A DNA stretch of 5,218 bases from Thermococcus sp. (GCA_027035445.1 JALVUT010000021.1:1-5218), one strand, 5' to 3'. Shown: positions 1 through 5,218, counted from the stretch's first letter. The notes: generated by a model not told the origin, from the letters alone. A program made the numbers and translations.

Positions 1-715
1 CCATCATTCTGACCGAGTACTCAAGGGTTTTTGCAAGGGACCTCTCTGCCCGCTCAAGGCTGAAGTAGCTATCGCCCCTCGGTTTTAACTCAAAGATTCT
101 TTCCCGTTTAACCCCGGTTTCCGATATCTTCACAACCTCCCCAGGCCGAACTGGTATGGCCTCCTCTCCAATGGCCCAGAGAACCTTCTTCTCGGAGGCA
201 AAGAAGCCCTCAGGAGAGTAGTAGAGGGGCCTTACTCCTACCGGATCCCGAAAGAGGTAGATATCCCTCCCGTTACTCAGACCGACAGCGTAGTCCCCGT
301 TCAGCAACTCCATCGATTTTTTTATCGCAGACTCAATTCCCAATCCTCTCCCCAACAGGTACTCGAGAAGCCGAAGGATAACCTCACTATCAACATCACT
401 CTCGAAGAGGGCACCCCTTCCCATCAGCCACTCACGCAGTGGGCGGTGATTGTATACCTCCCCATTGTGCACGAGGATCAGCTCATTGAAAAAGGGCTGT
501 ATGAACCCCTTGGAACCCGTCATTGCGAGTCTGCACTGAAGAAGCCCTATACTGCCATCGGGAATCTTTCCAACCTCAGAAAAGTCTTCGCTTTTAAGGA
601 CACCCCCGTCGGTCCATACACCAAAACCATCCCCTCCCCTGTGCTTTCCAGCGTTGATCATCGCAATCATTTTTCCACGGATACCCCTGCCAATTCCCCC
701 AGCTATGAGACACAT
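1..715 (-). CDS. asnB: Glutamine-hydrolysing asparagine synthetase-like protein, N-terminal 238 residues (partial)
   Basis: Such enzymes take ammonia from glutamine in an N-terminal class II amidotransferase (Ntn-hydrolase) domain and use it in an ATP-dependent C-terminal domain to amidate aspartate. The visible part starts MCLIAGG, so Cys2 becomes the N-terminal nucleophile once Met is removed. Further family motifs are HRGGDG (25-30), CRLAMTG (61-67), NGEVYNH (84-90, the glutamine-binding loop), SDVDSEV (106-112), RDPVGVRPLYY (156-166) and FASEKK (172-177). From about residue 217 the sequence looks like the start of the synthetase domain, and the frame is open at base 2, so the C-terminal half is outside the window. 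The RDPVGVRPL stretch also resembles PurF, but NGEVYNH, PLYY and the following region favour the AsnB family. Known family substrates other than aspartate cannot be excluded without the synthetase domain. It lies 145 bases downstream of minD on the same strand. The start is set by Cys2 and a GAGGGTGGT site. Confidence 0.85.
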   Translation of the reverse strand, partial: MCLIAGGIGRGIRGKMIAMINAGKHRGGDGFGVWTDGGVLKSEDFSEVGKIPDGSIGLLQCRLAMTGSKGFIQPFFNELILVHNGEVYNHRPLREWLMGRGALFESDVDSEVILRLLEYLLGRGLGIESAIKKSMELLNGDYAVGLSNGRDIYLFRDPVGVRPLYYSPEGFFASEKKVLWAIGEEAIPVRPGEVVKISETGVKRERIFELKPRGDSYFSLERAERSLAKTLEYSVRMM

Positions 716-718
716 TCT

Positions 719-727
719 ACCACCCTC
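719..727 (-). promoter_or_regulatory. Ribosome binding site of asnB
   Basis: Read on the minus strand this is GAGGGTGGT, three bases before the ATG at 715. It supports the start that places Cys at position 2, although the same reading frame stays open upstream. Confidence 0.55.
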
Positions 728-771
728 ACTAAGCTTGGAGATCCACCAGAAAAGACTTGCCAGTTCCTCCC

Positions 772-785
772 TGAAAACGTTTTCA
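772..785. promoter_or_regulatory. 14-base perfect palindrome, candidate operator upstream of asnB
   Basis: TGAAAACGTTTTCA is its own reverse complement and lies 57-70 bases before the asnB start. The half-sites TGAAA and TTTCA match those recalled for the Pyrococcus Lrp/AsnC-type regulator FL11 (TGAAA-N3-TTTCA), but here the spacer is four bases, not three. No good TATA box could be assigned nearby, so the regulatory role is inference. The sequence could also be coding if the upstream in-frame extension of asnB is translated. Confidence 0.35.
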
Positions 786-790
786 AAAAA
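785..790 (-). terminator. Oligo-T run downstream of minD, possible transcript end
   Basis: On the minus strand this reads as six consecutive T, about 70 bases after the minD stop. Archaeal intrinsic termination commonly uses such T runs without a strong hairpin. It overlaps one end of the palindrome, so it may instead belong to that site. Confidence 0.25.
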
Positions 791-860
791 CACCCCCGTC
801 GATGAAAGGAGACTGTGAAGGGGGGAGGGAGATGAACCTCCATCGGGTGCGGTTCGGGGC

Positions 861-1607
861 TCAGTAGGCACTCCCAAGAACTTTCGCCTTGAGACCCGAA
901 ATCCTGGCCACCTCCTTCGCCAGACCCATGTAGGCCTCCGCCCCCTTCGAGGTCGGTTTATATTCCACCGCTGGGATTCCCTCCAGGGTGGCCTCCCTGA
1001 TCGAAGGATCCTCCGGAATAACCGCAAGCATGGGGACCTCCATGACCTCCTCTGCAACGTCAGGAGGTATGTCGTTGTCGCTTCTCCCGTAACGGTTGAG
1101 TACGAACCCAAGGATTACTAAGCCAGCTCTCTTGAGCACAATGCTTACCTTCATCGTGTCGGTTATACACGATATCTCCGGATTTGTGACGAGGAGAACC
1201 TCGTCTCCGCTCAGCATCGCGTTCATCGCATCCATCTGAAGGCCCGCGGGGCAGTCTATTAAAACGAAGTCAAACTGTGATTTAAGCTTCTTTATGTTCT
1301 CCGGGAGTTTTCTAGGATCTGCCCTGATGACATGCTCCCAATCAATGGCCGCCGGGATCAGGTGAACGTTTTCAAAAGCGGTGGCGTATATCGCATCGGT
1401 TATCTCGGCCCTGCCGGCCAGAACATCATGAATCGTTGTACCTGCATCATCTATACCCATAACAAGGCTGAGGTTAGCCATTGTTAGATCAGCGTCAACT
1501 GCCAGAACTTTAAAGCCCATCCTGCCCAGAGCCACTGAGAGATTAGCGGTAGTCGTGGTTTTCCCAGTGCCCCCCTTGCCGGAGGCAATGGATATGAGCC
1601 TCCCCAT
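861..1607 (-). CDS. minD: MinD-type ATPase of the ParA/MinD (SIMIBI) family
   Basis: The 248-residue product is a complete MinD/ParA-family P-loop ATPase. These ATPases dimerise on ATP and position cell-division or polar machinery at the membrane; the archaeal partner is not identifiable here. The deviant Walker A is GKGGTGKTT (10-18, with signature Lys11 and Lys16). Switch I is VDADLTMANL (37-46), Walker B with switch II is LIDCPAGL (116-123), and the NRYGRS stretch (171-176) fits base recognition. Overall it strongly resembles the crystallised Pyrococcus MinD proteins as I recall them. The C-terminus ends KAKVLGSAY; residues 230-245 could form a short amphipathic helix but are not a textbook bacterial membrane-targeting sequence. 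I prefer the ATG at 1607: a GTG at 1616 in the same frame lies inside the GGTGGGA ribosome binding site, and the family begins MGR. No minE or other Min gene is present. It is divergent from the PIN-ATPase gene, with asnB 145 bases downstream. Confidence 0.93.
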   Translation of the reverse strand: MGRLISIASGKGGTGKTTTTANLSVALGRMGFKVLAVDADLTMANLSLVMGIDDAGTTIHDVLAGRAEITDAIYATAFENVHLIPAAIDWEHVIRADPRKLPENIKKLKSQFDFVLIDCPAGLQMDAMNAMLSGDEVLLVTNPEISCITDTMKVSIVLKRAGLVILGFVLNRYGRSDNDIPPDVAEEVMEVPMLAVIPEDPSIREATLEGIPAVEYKPTSKGAEAYMGLAKEVARISGLKAKVLGSAY

Positions 1608-1610
1608 TTT

Positions 1611-1617
1611 TCCCACC
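1611..1617 (-). promoter_or_regulatory. Ribosome binding site deciding the minD start
   Basis: The minus strand reads GGTGGGA, three bases before the ATG at 1607. The upstream GTG candidate at 1616-1614 is part of this motif, which argues against its use as the start. Confidence 0.6.
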
Positions 1618-1634
1618 GTACCTGTATCTTGCTA

Positions 1635-1652
1635 AACCTTTATGAACCTTTA
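1635..1652 (+). repeat. Tandem AACCTTTA repeat in the divergent promoter region
   Basis: Two identical octamers (1635-1642 and 1645-1652) are separated by TG, so they repeat with a 10-base period, one helical turn. CTAAA (1632-1636) and TTTAG (1649-1653) also form a short inverted pair around them. On the plus strand each copy resembles a TATA box, with CCTTTATG (1637-1644) preceded by a BRE-like GCTAAA. This is the best candidate promoter for the PIN-ATPase gene, with a start near 1665 and a leader of about 40 bases. A regulator site is an alternative reading. Confidence 0.4.
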
Positions 1653-1660
1653 GTTAAAAA
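1653..1660 (-). promoter_or_regulatory. Probable TATA box of minD
   Basis: On the minus strand this is TTTTTAAC, preceded by GGGAC. With the usual archaeal spacing of about 25 bases, transcription would begin near 1630, giving a leader of roughly 20 bases that contains the GGTGGGA site. It shares TTTTTAAC with the maf promoter at 4023-4030. Confidence 0.5.
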
Positions 1661-1691
1661 GTCCCAGAGGACAAAGGAGGTTCATGCTTCT

Positions 1692-1700
1692 GAGGTGAGG
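1692..1700 (+). promoter_or_regulatory. Ribosome binding site deciding the PIN-ATPase start
   Basis: GAGGTGAGG, three bases before the ATG at 1704, is an excellent archaeal site. It fixes the start there rather than at a TTG at 1629, which would add 25 uncharacteristic residues and overlap the promoter region. Confidence 0.75.
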
Positions 1701-1703
1701 GAG

Positions 1704-3512
1704 ATGAAGGTTTTTGTCGTTGATACAAGCGTTATAGTGGACGGGAGGCTCACCCAGTTCCTCTCCGCACTCAAAGAGGAGGTTAAAGTTGTCATACCCG
1801 AGTCAGTTGTCGCCGAGATCGAGCACCAGGCAAATGAGGGGAGGGCCATAGGGCACACGGGGCTGGAAGAGCTTAAAAAGCTCCGCGAGATGGCCGATAG
1901 AGGGGAGATAACCCTTGAATTCCACGGCAAGAGGCCAGAGTTCTGGCAGATAAAGCGCGCCAAGGCGGGCGAGATAGATCATATGATCCGGGAAATTGCC
2001 CGGGCCCTTAGTGCAACGCTGATAACCGGGGACAGAGTTCAGAGGGACGTCGCGATCGCTAGGGGTATTGATGTGGTGTACCTCTATGCGAAGAGGGAGC
2101 TACGTCACAGGCTGGAAGACTTTTTCGACGAGAGCACGATGAGCGTCCATCTAAGGGGGGGTATGGTTCCCTTCGCCAAGAGGGGAAAGCCCGGGGAATG
2201 GAAACTCGTCACCATCCGAAAGGAGGCGCTCACGGACGAGGAGCTACACGAGATAGCAGACGATATAGTTGAGCGGGCAAAAAGGGATCCCGAGTCATTC
2301 ATCGAACTCGACGAACCCGGGGCCACGGTTGTCCAGCTCAGGAACTACCGTATCGTCATAGCAAAGCCCCCCTTTGCCGACAGGATCGAGATAACGGCGG
2401 TCAAACCCATCAGGAAACTTTCCATCGATGAGTATGAACTGAGTGAGAGGCTCTTGAAAAGGCTGAGAGATAAAGCCCAGGGGGTGCTGATAGCGGGTGC
2501 CCCGGGCGAGGGAAAGACGACCTTTGCGCAGGCCCTGGCCGAGTGGTATGCCGGAATGGGCAGGGTTGTCAAGACGATGGAAAAGCCACGTGATCTGCAG
2601 GTAGGCGAAGAGATAACCCAGTACACCGCTTTAAACGGCAGGATGGAACTCACAGGTGACATACTTCTCCTTGTCAGGCCAGACTATACGATATTTGATG
2701 AGATGAGGAAGACAGGAGACTTCAAGGTTTACGCCGATTTAAGACTTGCAGGTGTTGGAATGGTCGGCGTCGTCCACGCGACCAAGCCGATAGACGCAAT
2801 ACAGCGCTTCATTGGAAGGGTAGAACTCGGGATGATACCGCAGATAGTTGACACCGTTATCTTCATCAGGGCCGGCCGTGTTGCGAGGGTTCTGACCTTG
2901 GAGTACCTCGTCAAAGTTCCGAGCGGCATGAAGGAGGAAGACCTCGCGAGGCCCGTCATCGAGGTTCGTGACTTTGAGACCGGTGAGCTCGAGTACGAGA
3001 TCTACACCTACGGCGAGGAGGTCAGCGTCGTCCCGGTCAGGAAGGAGGAGAAGTCTCCGGCGTTCAAGCTCGCCGAGAGGAGGCTCAAACAGGAGATAAA
3101 AAAGTTCCTGCCCGACGTCTACGCAGAGGTCGAGATAGTCAGCCCACACAAGGCCGTTATCTACGCGGACGAGTTCGACATCCCGGCGATAATCGGAAAG
3201 AAGGGCAAGCGCATCATCGACTTGGAGAAAAGGATCGGCATAAGCATCGACGTCAAGAGCTTCACCGAGCGCGAGGAAGCGAAGCCGAAGGAGAAGGTTG
3301 CCGTGGAAGTCGAGGAAAAGAAGAAAACGATAGTACTCCGCGTCTCGCCGGACTACGCGAAAGAACCCCTCAAGTTCTACGGCGGCGAGCAGTACGTCTT
3401 CACCGCGACACCGAGCAAGAGGGGCATTGTCAGGGTGGGCAAGAGCACGCCGATAGGGAAAGAGCTCAAGAGACTCATCGAGGCGGGTATACCTATATGG
3501 GCAACCACCTGA
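1704..3512 (+). CDS. PIN domain, VirB11-like ATPase and KH domain protein (PINA-type ATPase)
   Basis: The 602-residue product has three recognisable modules. The N-terminal PIN nuclease domain (about 1-130) has VVDTSVIVDGR (5-15), acidic AEIE (37-40), EID (90-92) and TGDRVQRD (108-115), so the usual metal-binding acids look intact. A RecA-fold secretion-type ATPase follows, with Walker A GAPGEGKT (265-272), Walker B YTIFDEM (328-334) and a VirB11-like His box GVVHAT (355-360). A KH fold (about 472-518) carries the GXXG loop IGKKGKRI (497-504). A C-terminal part (about 540-602) is probably a small beta-rich domain. The family (COG1855 as I recall) is widespread in archaea. The Sulfolobus member PINA has been described as a hexameric ATPase that interacts with the Holliday-junction resolvase Hjc and promotes branch migration, so a role in DNA repair or RNA-linked processing is inferred here. 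Despite the ATPase type, no pilin or secretion genes adjoin it. It is divergent from minD, and its 3' end is followed by T runs. Confidence 0.9.
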   Translation: MKVFVVDTSVIVDGRLTQFLSALKEEVKVVIPESVVAEIEHQANEGRAIGHTGLEELKKLREMADRGEITLEFHGKRPEFWQIKRAKAGEIDHMIREIARALSATLITGDRVQRDVAIARGIDVVYLYAKRELRHRLEDFFDESTMSVHLRGGMVPFAKRGKPGEWKLVTIRKEALTDEELHEIADDIVERAKRDPESFIELDEPGATVVQLRNYRIVIAKPPFADRIEITAVKPIRKLSIDEYELSERLLKRLRDKAQGVLIAGAPGEGKTTFAQALAEWYAGMGRVVKTMEKPRDLQVGEEITQYTALNGRMELTGDILLLVRPDYTIFDEMRKTGDFKVYADLRLAGVGMVGVVHATKPIDAIQRFIGRVELGMIPQIVDTVIFIRAGRVARVLTLEYLVKVPSGMKEEDLARPVIEVRDFETGELEYEIYTYGEEVSVVPVRKEEKSPAFKLAERRLKQEIKKFLPDVYAEVEIVSPHKAVIYADEFDIPAIIGKKGKRIIDLEKRIGISIDVKSFTEREEAKPKEKVAVEVEEKKKTIVLRVSPDYAKEPLKFYGGEQYVFTATPSKRGIVRVGKSTPIGKELKRLIEAGIPIWATT

Positions 3513-3527
3513 GACACCGCCCAATTA

Positions 3528-3542
3528 GCAAACTTTTTTATA
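3528..3542 (+). promoter_or_regulatory. BRE/TATA promoter of the small membrane protein pair
   Basis: GCAAACT (3528-3534) is a good BRE and is followed directly by TTTTTATA (3535-3542). Usual spacing puts the start near 3562-3565, leaving a leader of only about ten bases that still includes the GGTGGT ribosome binding site (3564-3569). This is the clearest promoter in the window. Confidence 0.7.
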
Positions 3543-3557
3543 GTTTACTCCCTTTTT
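3534..3557 (+). terminator. Oligo-T runs after the PIN-ATPase gene, likely transcript end
   Basis: Six T (3534-3539) and five T (3553-3557) begin 22 bases after the TGA at 3512, a pattern consistent with archaeal T-run termination. The first run doubles as the TATA element of the next transcription unit. Confidence 0.4.
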
Positions 3558-3574
3558 CTCATTGGTGGTAAGGA

Positions 3575-3775
3575 GTGAAGACCGCTGAGACAGTGGCGAC
3601 GATTCTCGCCATGCTGTTTTTTGGCGTGATACTTATAGCCGTGACCCCATGGAAGGGTGTCCTCAAGATAATCCTGCTAATCCTTCCCATAGTGTTGCTG
3701 GCATACCTGATCATCAGGACTCCCCCAGAGGGGGGATATGAAGATGCTGGAGAAAACAACAAAGGGGCAACATAA
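3575..3775 (+). CDS. Small two-helix membrane protein, function unknown
   Basis: I do not recognise this 66-residue protein. It has two hydrophobic helices (about 6-24 and 28-47) joined by a tight VTPWKG turn, followed by a polar, acidic and Asn/Gly-rich tail (49-66) with EGGYEDAGE. It therefore looks like a membrane hairpin; the basic RT after helix 2 and Lys2 leave orientation uncertain. The start is a GTG placed five bases after GGTGGT (3564-3569), downstream of a strong promoter, which makes real expression likely despite the small size. The TAA (3773-3775) directly abuts the ATG of the next gene, so the two are almost certainly cotranscribed and perhaps translationally coupled. The family cannot be named from the sequence alone. 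Confidence 0.75.
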   Translation: MKTAETVATILAMLFFGVILIAVTPWKGVLKIILLILPIVLLAYLIIRTPPEGGYEDAGENNKGAT

Positions 3776-4009
3776 ATGAGGCTTACCAGAGATCTGTCCA
3801 TTCTCTTTGTCCTTCTAGTGGCTGCCGCGATGGTGAACTTCGCCACACCTGACCATAGGGTGGCCGGTATCGCCCTACTCTGGCTGGCCTTCCTGGTGCT
3901 GGTTTTTCTCCTGCTGGCCCTCGTGCTGGAAGTCAAGAGGCTCCAGAAACGAATTGAAGGACTAAAGACCATACCAAAAAATAATGAACGTGAAGGGAGG
4001 GGTTTTTGA
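3776..4009 (+). CDS. Second small two-helix membrane protein, function unknown
   Basis: This 77-residue product is also unrecognised. Hydrophobic helices at about 7-24 and 29-52 flank a short ATPDHR turn. They are followed by a charged, probably helical tail (52-77: EVKRLQKRIEGLK and so on) that could be a short coiled coil on the cytoplasmic face under the positive-inside rule. Its layout parallels the preceding protein: N-terminal charge, helix, turn with Thr-Pro, helix, polar tail. Only a weak GGGG (3764-3767) precedes the ATG, which follows the upstream stop with no gap, suggesting coupled translation. The tail ends in a G-rich stretch followed by five T (4003-4007) that might also end the transcript. 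Possible roles include an accessory subunit of a membrane complex, but nothing in the window shows this. Confidence 0.75.
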   Translation: MRLTRDLSILFVLLVAAAMVNFATPDHRVAGIALLWLAFLVLVFLLLALVLEVKRLQKRIEGLKTIPKNNEREGRGF

Positions 4010-4014
4010 ATCCC

Positions 4015-4030
4015 CCACAACATTTTTAAC
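4015..4030 (+). promoter_or_regulatory. Promoter of maf, apparently producing a leaderless transcript
   Basis: A TATA box ATTTTTAA (4022-4029) is preceded by a weak BRE-like CCACAAC. The usual distance of 22-28 bases from TATA to start reaches the ATG at 4051 itself. The bases before the ATG (AGCCACAATC) contain no purine-rich ribosome binding site, as expected for a leaderless mRNA. Confidence 0.55.
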
Positions 4031-4050
4031 CCTCACTCTAAGCCACAATC

Positions 4051-4608
4051 ATGCTGGTTTTAGCCTCAGCCAGTCCAAGGAGACGGGAGATACTGGGGAG
4101 ATTCATACGGGATTTCGAGGTCGTCCCGAGCGGGGCAGCCGAGGAGTGCTTCCTGGGAGAACCAGAGGAATACGCGGTCGAAGTAGCCAGGAAGAAGGCA
4201 CGGGAAGTTTACACCAGAGTAAGGGGTACTATCATCGGCGCCGACACCGTAGTCAGCATAAACGGCCATATCCTCGGCAAGCCGAAGGACAGGGAACATG
4301 CCTTCAGGATGCTTAGAGTTCTCAGCGGCAGGGTTCACGAGGTAACGACGGGCTACTGCATAATCCACGAGGGGGAGGAGAACTGCGGGGCAGTTGTTAC
4401 GGAGGTCAAGTTCCGCGAGCTGGACGATGATATCATCCAGGACTACATAAAAACGGGCGAACCGATGGACAAGGCGGGGGCGTACGGCATACAGGGAAGG
4501 GCCGGCCTCTTCGTGGAGTGGATACGGGGCGATTACTACAACGTCGTCGGCTTCCCTCTGGAGATAGTATGGAAGCTGAGGGAACTGGGCTTCAGAGTGA
4601 TGGGTTAA
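4051..4608 (+). CDS. maf: Maf-family nucleoside triphosphate pyrophosphatase (YhdE-like)
   Basis: Maf proteins hydrolyse nucleoside triphosphates to monophosphate and pyrophosphate in the cytoplasm, keeping unwanted or modified pyrimidine nucleotides out of DNA and RNA. The 185-residue product is full length for the family. It opens with the signature LASASPRRREIL (4-15) and has the catalytic-acid motif GADTVV (63-68, Asp65), GKPKD (76-80), SGRVHEVTTG (92-101) and DKAGAYGIQG (140-149). It closes with the conserved GDYYNVVGFP (160-169). The AGAYGIQG motif resembles E. coli YhdE, which acts on dTTP, UTP and CTP, rather than the m7GTP-specific YceF group; the exact preference is inferred. The ATG at 4051 starts directly before the LASASPRR motif, and no ribosome binding site precedes it. 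It probably has its own promoter, 41 bases after the small membrane protein pair. It converges with the PHP gene across a hairpin. Confidence 0.93.
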   Translation: MLVLASASPRRREILGRFIRDFEVVPSGAAEECFLGEPEEYAVEVARKKAREVYTRVRGTIIGADTVVSINGHILGKPKDREHAFRMLRVLSGRVHEVTTGYCIIHEGEENCGAVVTEVKFRELDDDIIQDYIKTGEPMDKAGAYGIQGRAGLFVEWIRGDYYNVVGFPLEIVWKLRELGFRVMG

Positions 4609-4622
4609 CCTATCAAGAGGGG

Positions 4623-4647
4623 GAATCGGAACTCCCTCCTCCGATTC
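4623..4647. terminator. Perfect 8-base inverted repeat between convergent genes
   Basis: GAATCGGA (4623-4630) and TCCGATTC (4640-4647) pair perfectly around a nine-base pyrimidine-rich loop (on the plus strand). The hairpin begins 14 bases after the maf stop and about 50 bases beyond the PHP stop on the other strand. It is a plausible shared 3'-end or stabilising structure, although no T run follows on either side. Confidence 0.45.
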
Positions 4648-4698
4648 AACCATTCGGCTAAAGGTACGGCTGCAGTACGACTCAAGAAAATCTCCACA

Positions 4699-5218
4699 TC
4701 AAAGGAGCCACCCGAAGAACAGATCCTCTTTCTTCCCGCCGGCTTTCCGAAAGATCCTTTCGCTCCATCCTACCCTCCCAACCTCCCGCGGGGTATGGGC
4801 ATCGCTCGCGAAGGTCAGCTTTATACCCCTCCTGATGCATTCTCTCATGAACTCAGGATCCGGGACCCTGTAGTGGGAGCTTATCTCGAAGGCCTTTCCG
4901 TTAGCCTCCGCGATGTTTAAAACTTCCTCAAGTTCCTCCTGAGATGGAAGGCCCACGTATGAAAAGCTTGCCCCGAAATGACCTATTATATCAACGTCTT
5001 CATCGAGTAGCGCCAGCTTCACAAGCTCCAGGTATTCCTCAGGTGTCTTCACCCACCTGTGGACGCTGGCTATCACGTAATCCAGTTTTCCCGCCTGCCA
5101 GCTGGTGATATCCGGTCCGTTCTCTTCTATGTTGGCCTCTATCCCCGCAAGAAGCACAAGGGGAACATTCTCAGAGACCCTCTTTATCTCGCGCACGTAG
5201 GCGTTGAAGGGTTTTGGT
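4699..5218 (-). CDS. PHP-domain metal-dependent phosphoesterase, C-terminal 172 residues (partial)
   Basis: The PHP superfamily uses a cluster of His, Asp and Glu residues on a distorted TIM barrel to bind metals and cleave phosphoesters. Members include histidinol phosphatases, YcdX-type enzymes and the PHP domains of DNA polymerases. Numbering from the first visible residue, the motifs are GIEANI (25-30, metal Glu27), VIASVHRW (48-55, His53), DIIGHFG (76-82, His80), EISSHYR (111-117) and FASDAHTP (137-143, Asp139 and His141). The last four motifs of the family are therefore present, while the N-terminal HxH motif lies outside the window. The frame is open to base 5217 and an internal GTG at 5196 is not a credible start. 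It ends LFFGWLL shortly after the last motif, so no extra C-terminal domain is attached. The substrate is unknown; no histidine biosynthesis genes are nearby. It converges with maf. Confidence 0.88.
   Translation of the reverse strand, partial: PKPFNAYVREIKRVSENVPLVLLAGIEANIEENGPDITSWQAGKLDYVIASVHRWVKTPEEYLELVKLALLDEDVDIIGHFGASFSYVGLPSQEELEEVLNIAEANGKAFEISSHYRVPDPEFMRECIRRGIKLTFASDAHTPREVGRVGWSERIFRKAGGKKEDLFFGWLL

Noticed and set aside
311..328. Seven-T run with CGAT/ATCG flanks in asnB
   Set aside because: On the coding strand it encodes lysines within a conserved-looking helix; there is no sign of a frameshift or terminator there.
446..805. 119-residue open frame on the plus strand
   Set aside because: It is antisense to the amidotransferase domain of asnB and has a Ser/Thr/Pro-rich composition without motifs.
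795..860. Possible C/D box guide RNA in the minD-asnB gap
   Set aside because: GATGAA occurs twice (801-806 and 831-836), but no proper RTGATGA box with a matching CTGA was found at the required spacing.
1629..1703. TTG-initiated 25-residue extension of the PIN-ATPase
   Set aside because: It would overlap the promoter region, lacks a ribosome binding site, and the ATG at 1704 has an excellent GAGGTGAGG before it and begins directly at the PIN core.
2739..3524. 261-residue open frame on the minus strand
   Set aside because: It lies wholly antisense to the conserved ATPase and KH part of the PIN-ATPase gene. Its Arg/Leu/Asp-rich translation is typical of a shadow of a gene with C/G-ending codons, and it shows no known motif.
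3984..4316. 110-residue open frame on the plus strand overlapping the start of maf
   Set aside because: It is out of frame with maf and reads through its promoter and first codons; maf has the clear family signature.
4426..4437. 12-base palindrome GATGATATCATC inside maf
   Set aside because: It is explained by codons for the acidic Asp/Ile stretch of the protein (DDDII), with no regulatory context.
4066..4653. 195-residue open frame on the minus strand
   Set aside because: It is antisense to maf, whose family motifs span the whole region; no ribosome binding site or recognisable domain was seen.

Overview
The window looks like chromosome from a hyperthermophilic archaeon of the order Thermococcales, more likely Thermococcus than Pyrococcus given the moderate G+C. 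The evidence is archaeal: GGTG-type ribosome binding sites, BRE/TATA promoters, oligo-T transcript ends, heavy use of AGG/AGA and ATA codons, and a MinD and a PIN-ATPase-KH protein of clearly archaeal type. No mobile element, CRISPR array, tRNA or rRNA was seen. Protein identities come from motif recognition and recalled families, not from any search.

Layout. Positions 1-715 (minus) hold the N-terminal half of a glutamine-dependent asparagine synthetase-like enzyme that runs off the left edge. A 145-base gap with a 14-base perfect palindrome separates it from a complete minD (861-1607, minus). A compact divergent promoter region (about 1608-1703) carrying a tandem AACCTTTA repeat then drives minD leftward and a 602-residue PIN-ATPase-KH protein rightward (1704-3512). 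Next comes a two-gene unit of tiny two-helix membrane proteins (3575-3775 and 3776-4009) joined stop-to-start. It is followed by a Maf-type nucleotide pyrophosphatase (4051-4608) that appears to be leaderless. A perfect hairpin lies between maf and a converging PHP-family metal-dependent phosphoesterase (4699 to the right edge, minus; its N-terminus is outside the window).

How they fit together. This is mostly core housekeeping: amide nitrogen metabolism, spatial organisation by a ParA/MinD ATPase, a probable DNA/RNA-processing motor related to Sulfolobus PINA, and house-cleaning of non-canonical nucleotides. The least explained parts are the paired small membrane proteins, the asparagine synthetase upstream region (palindrome plus an open in-frame extension) and the divergent promoter. 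I see no clear evidence of a new defence or mobile system.
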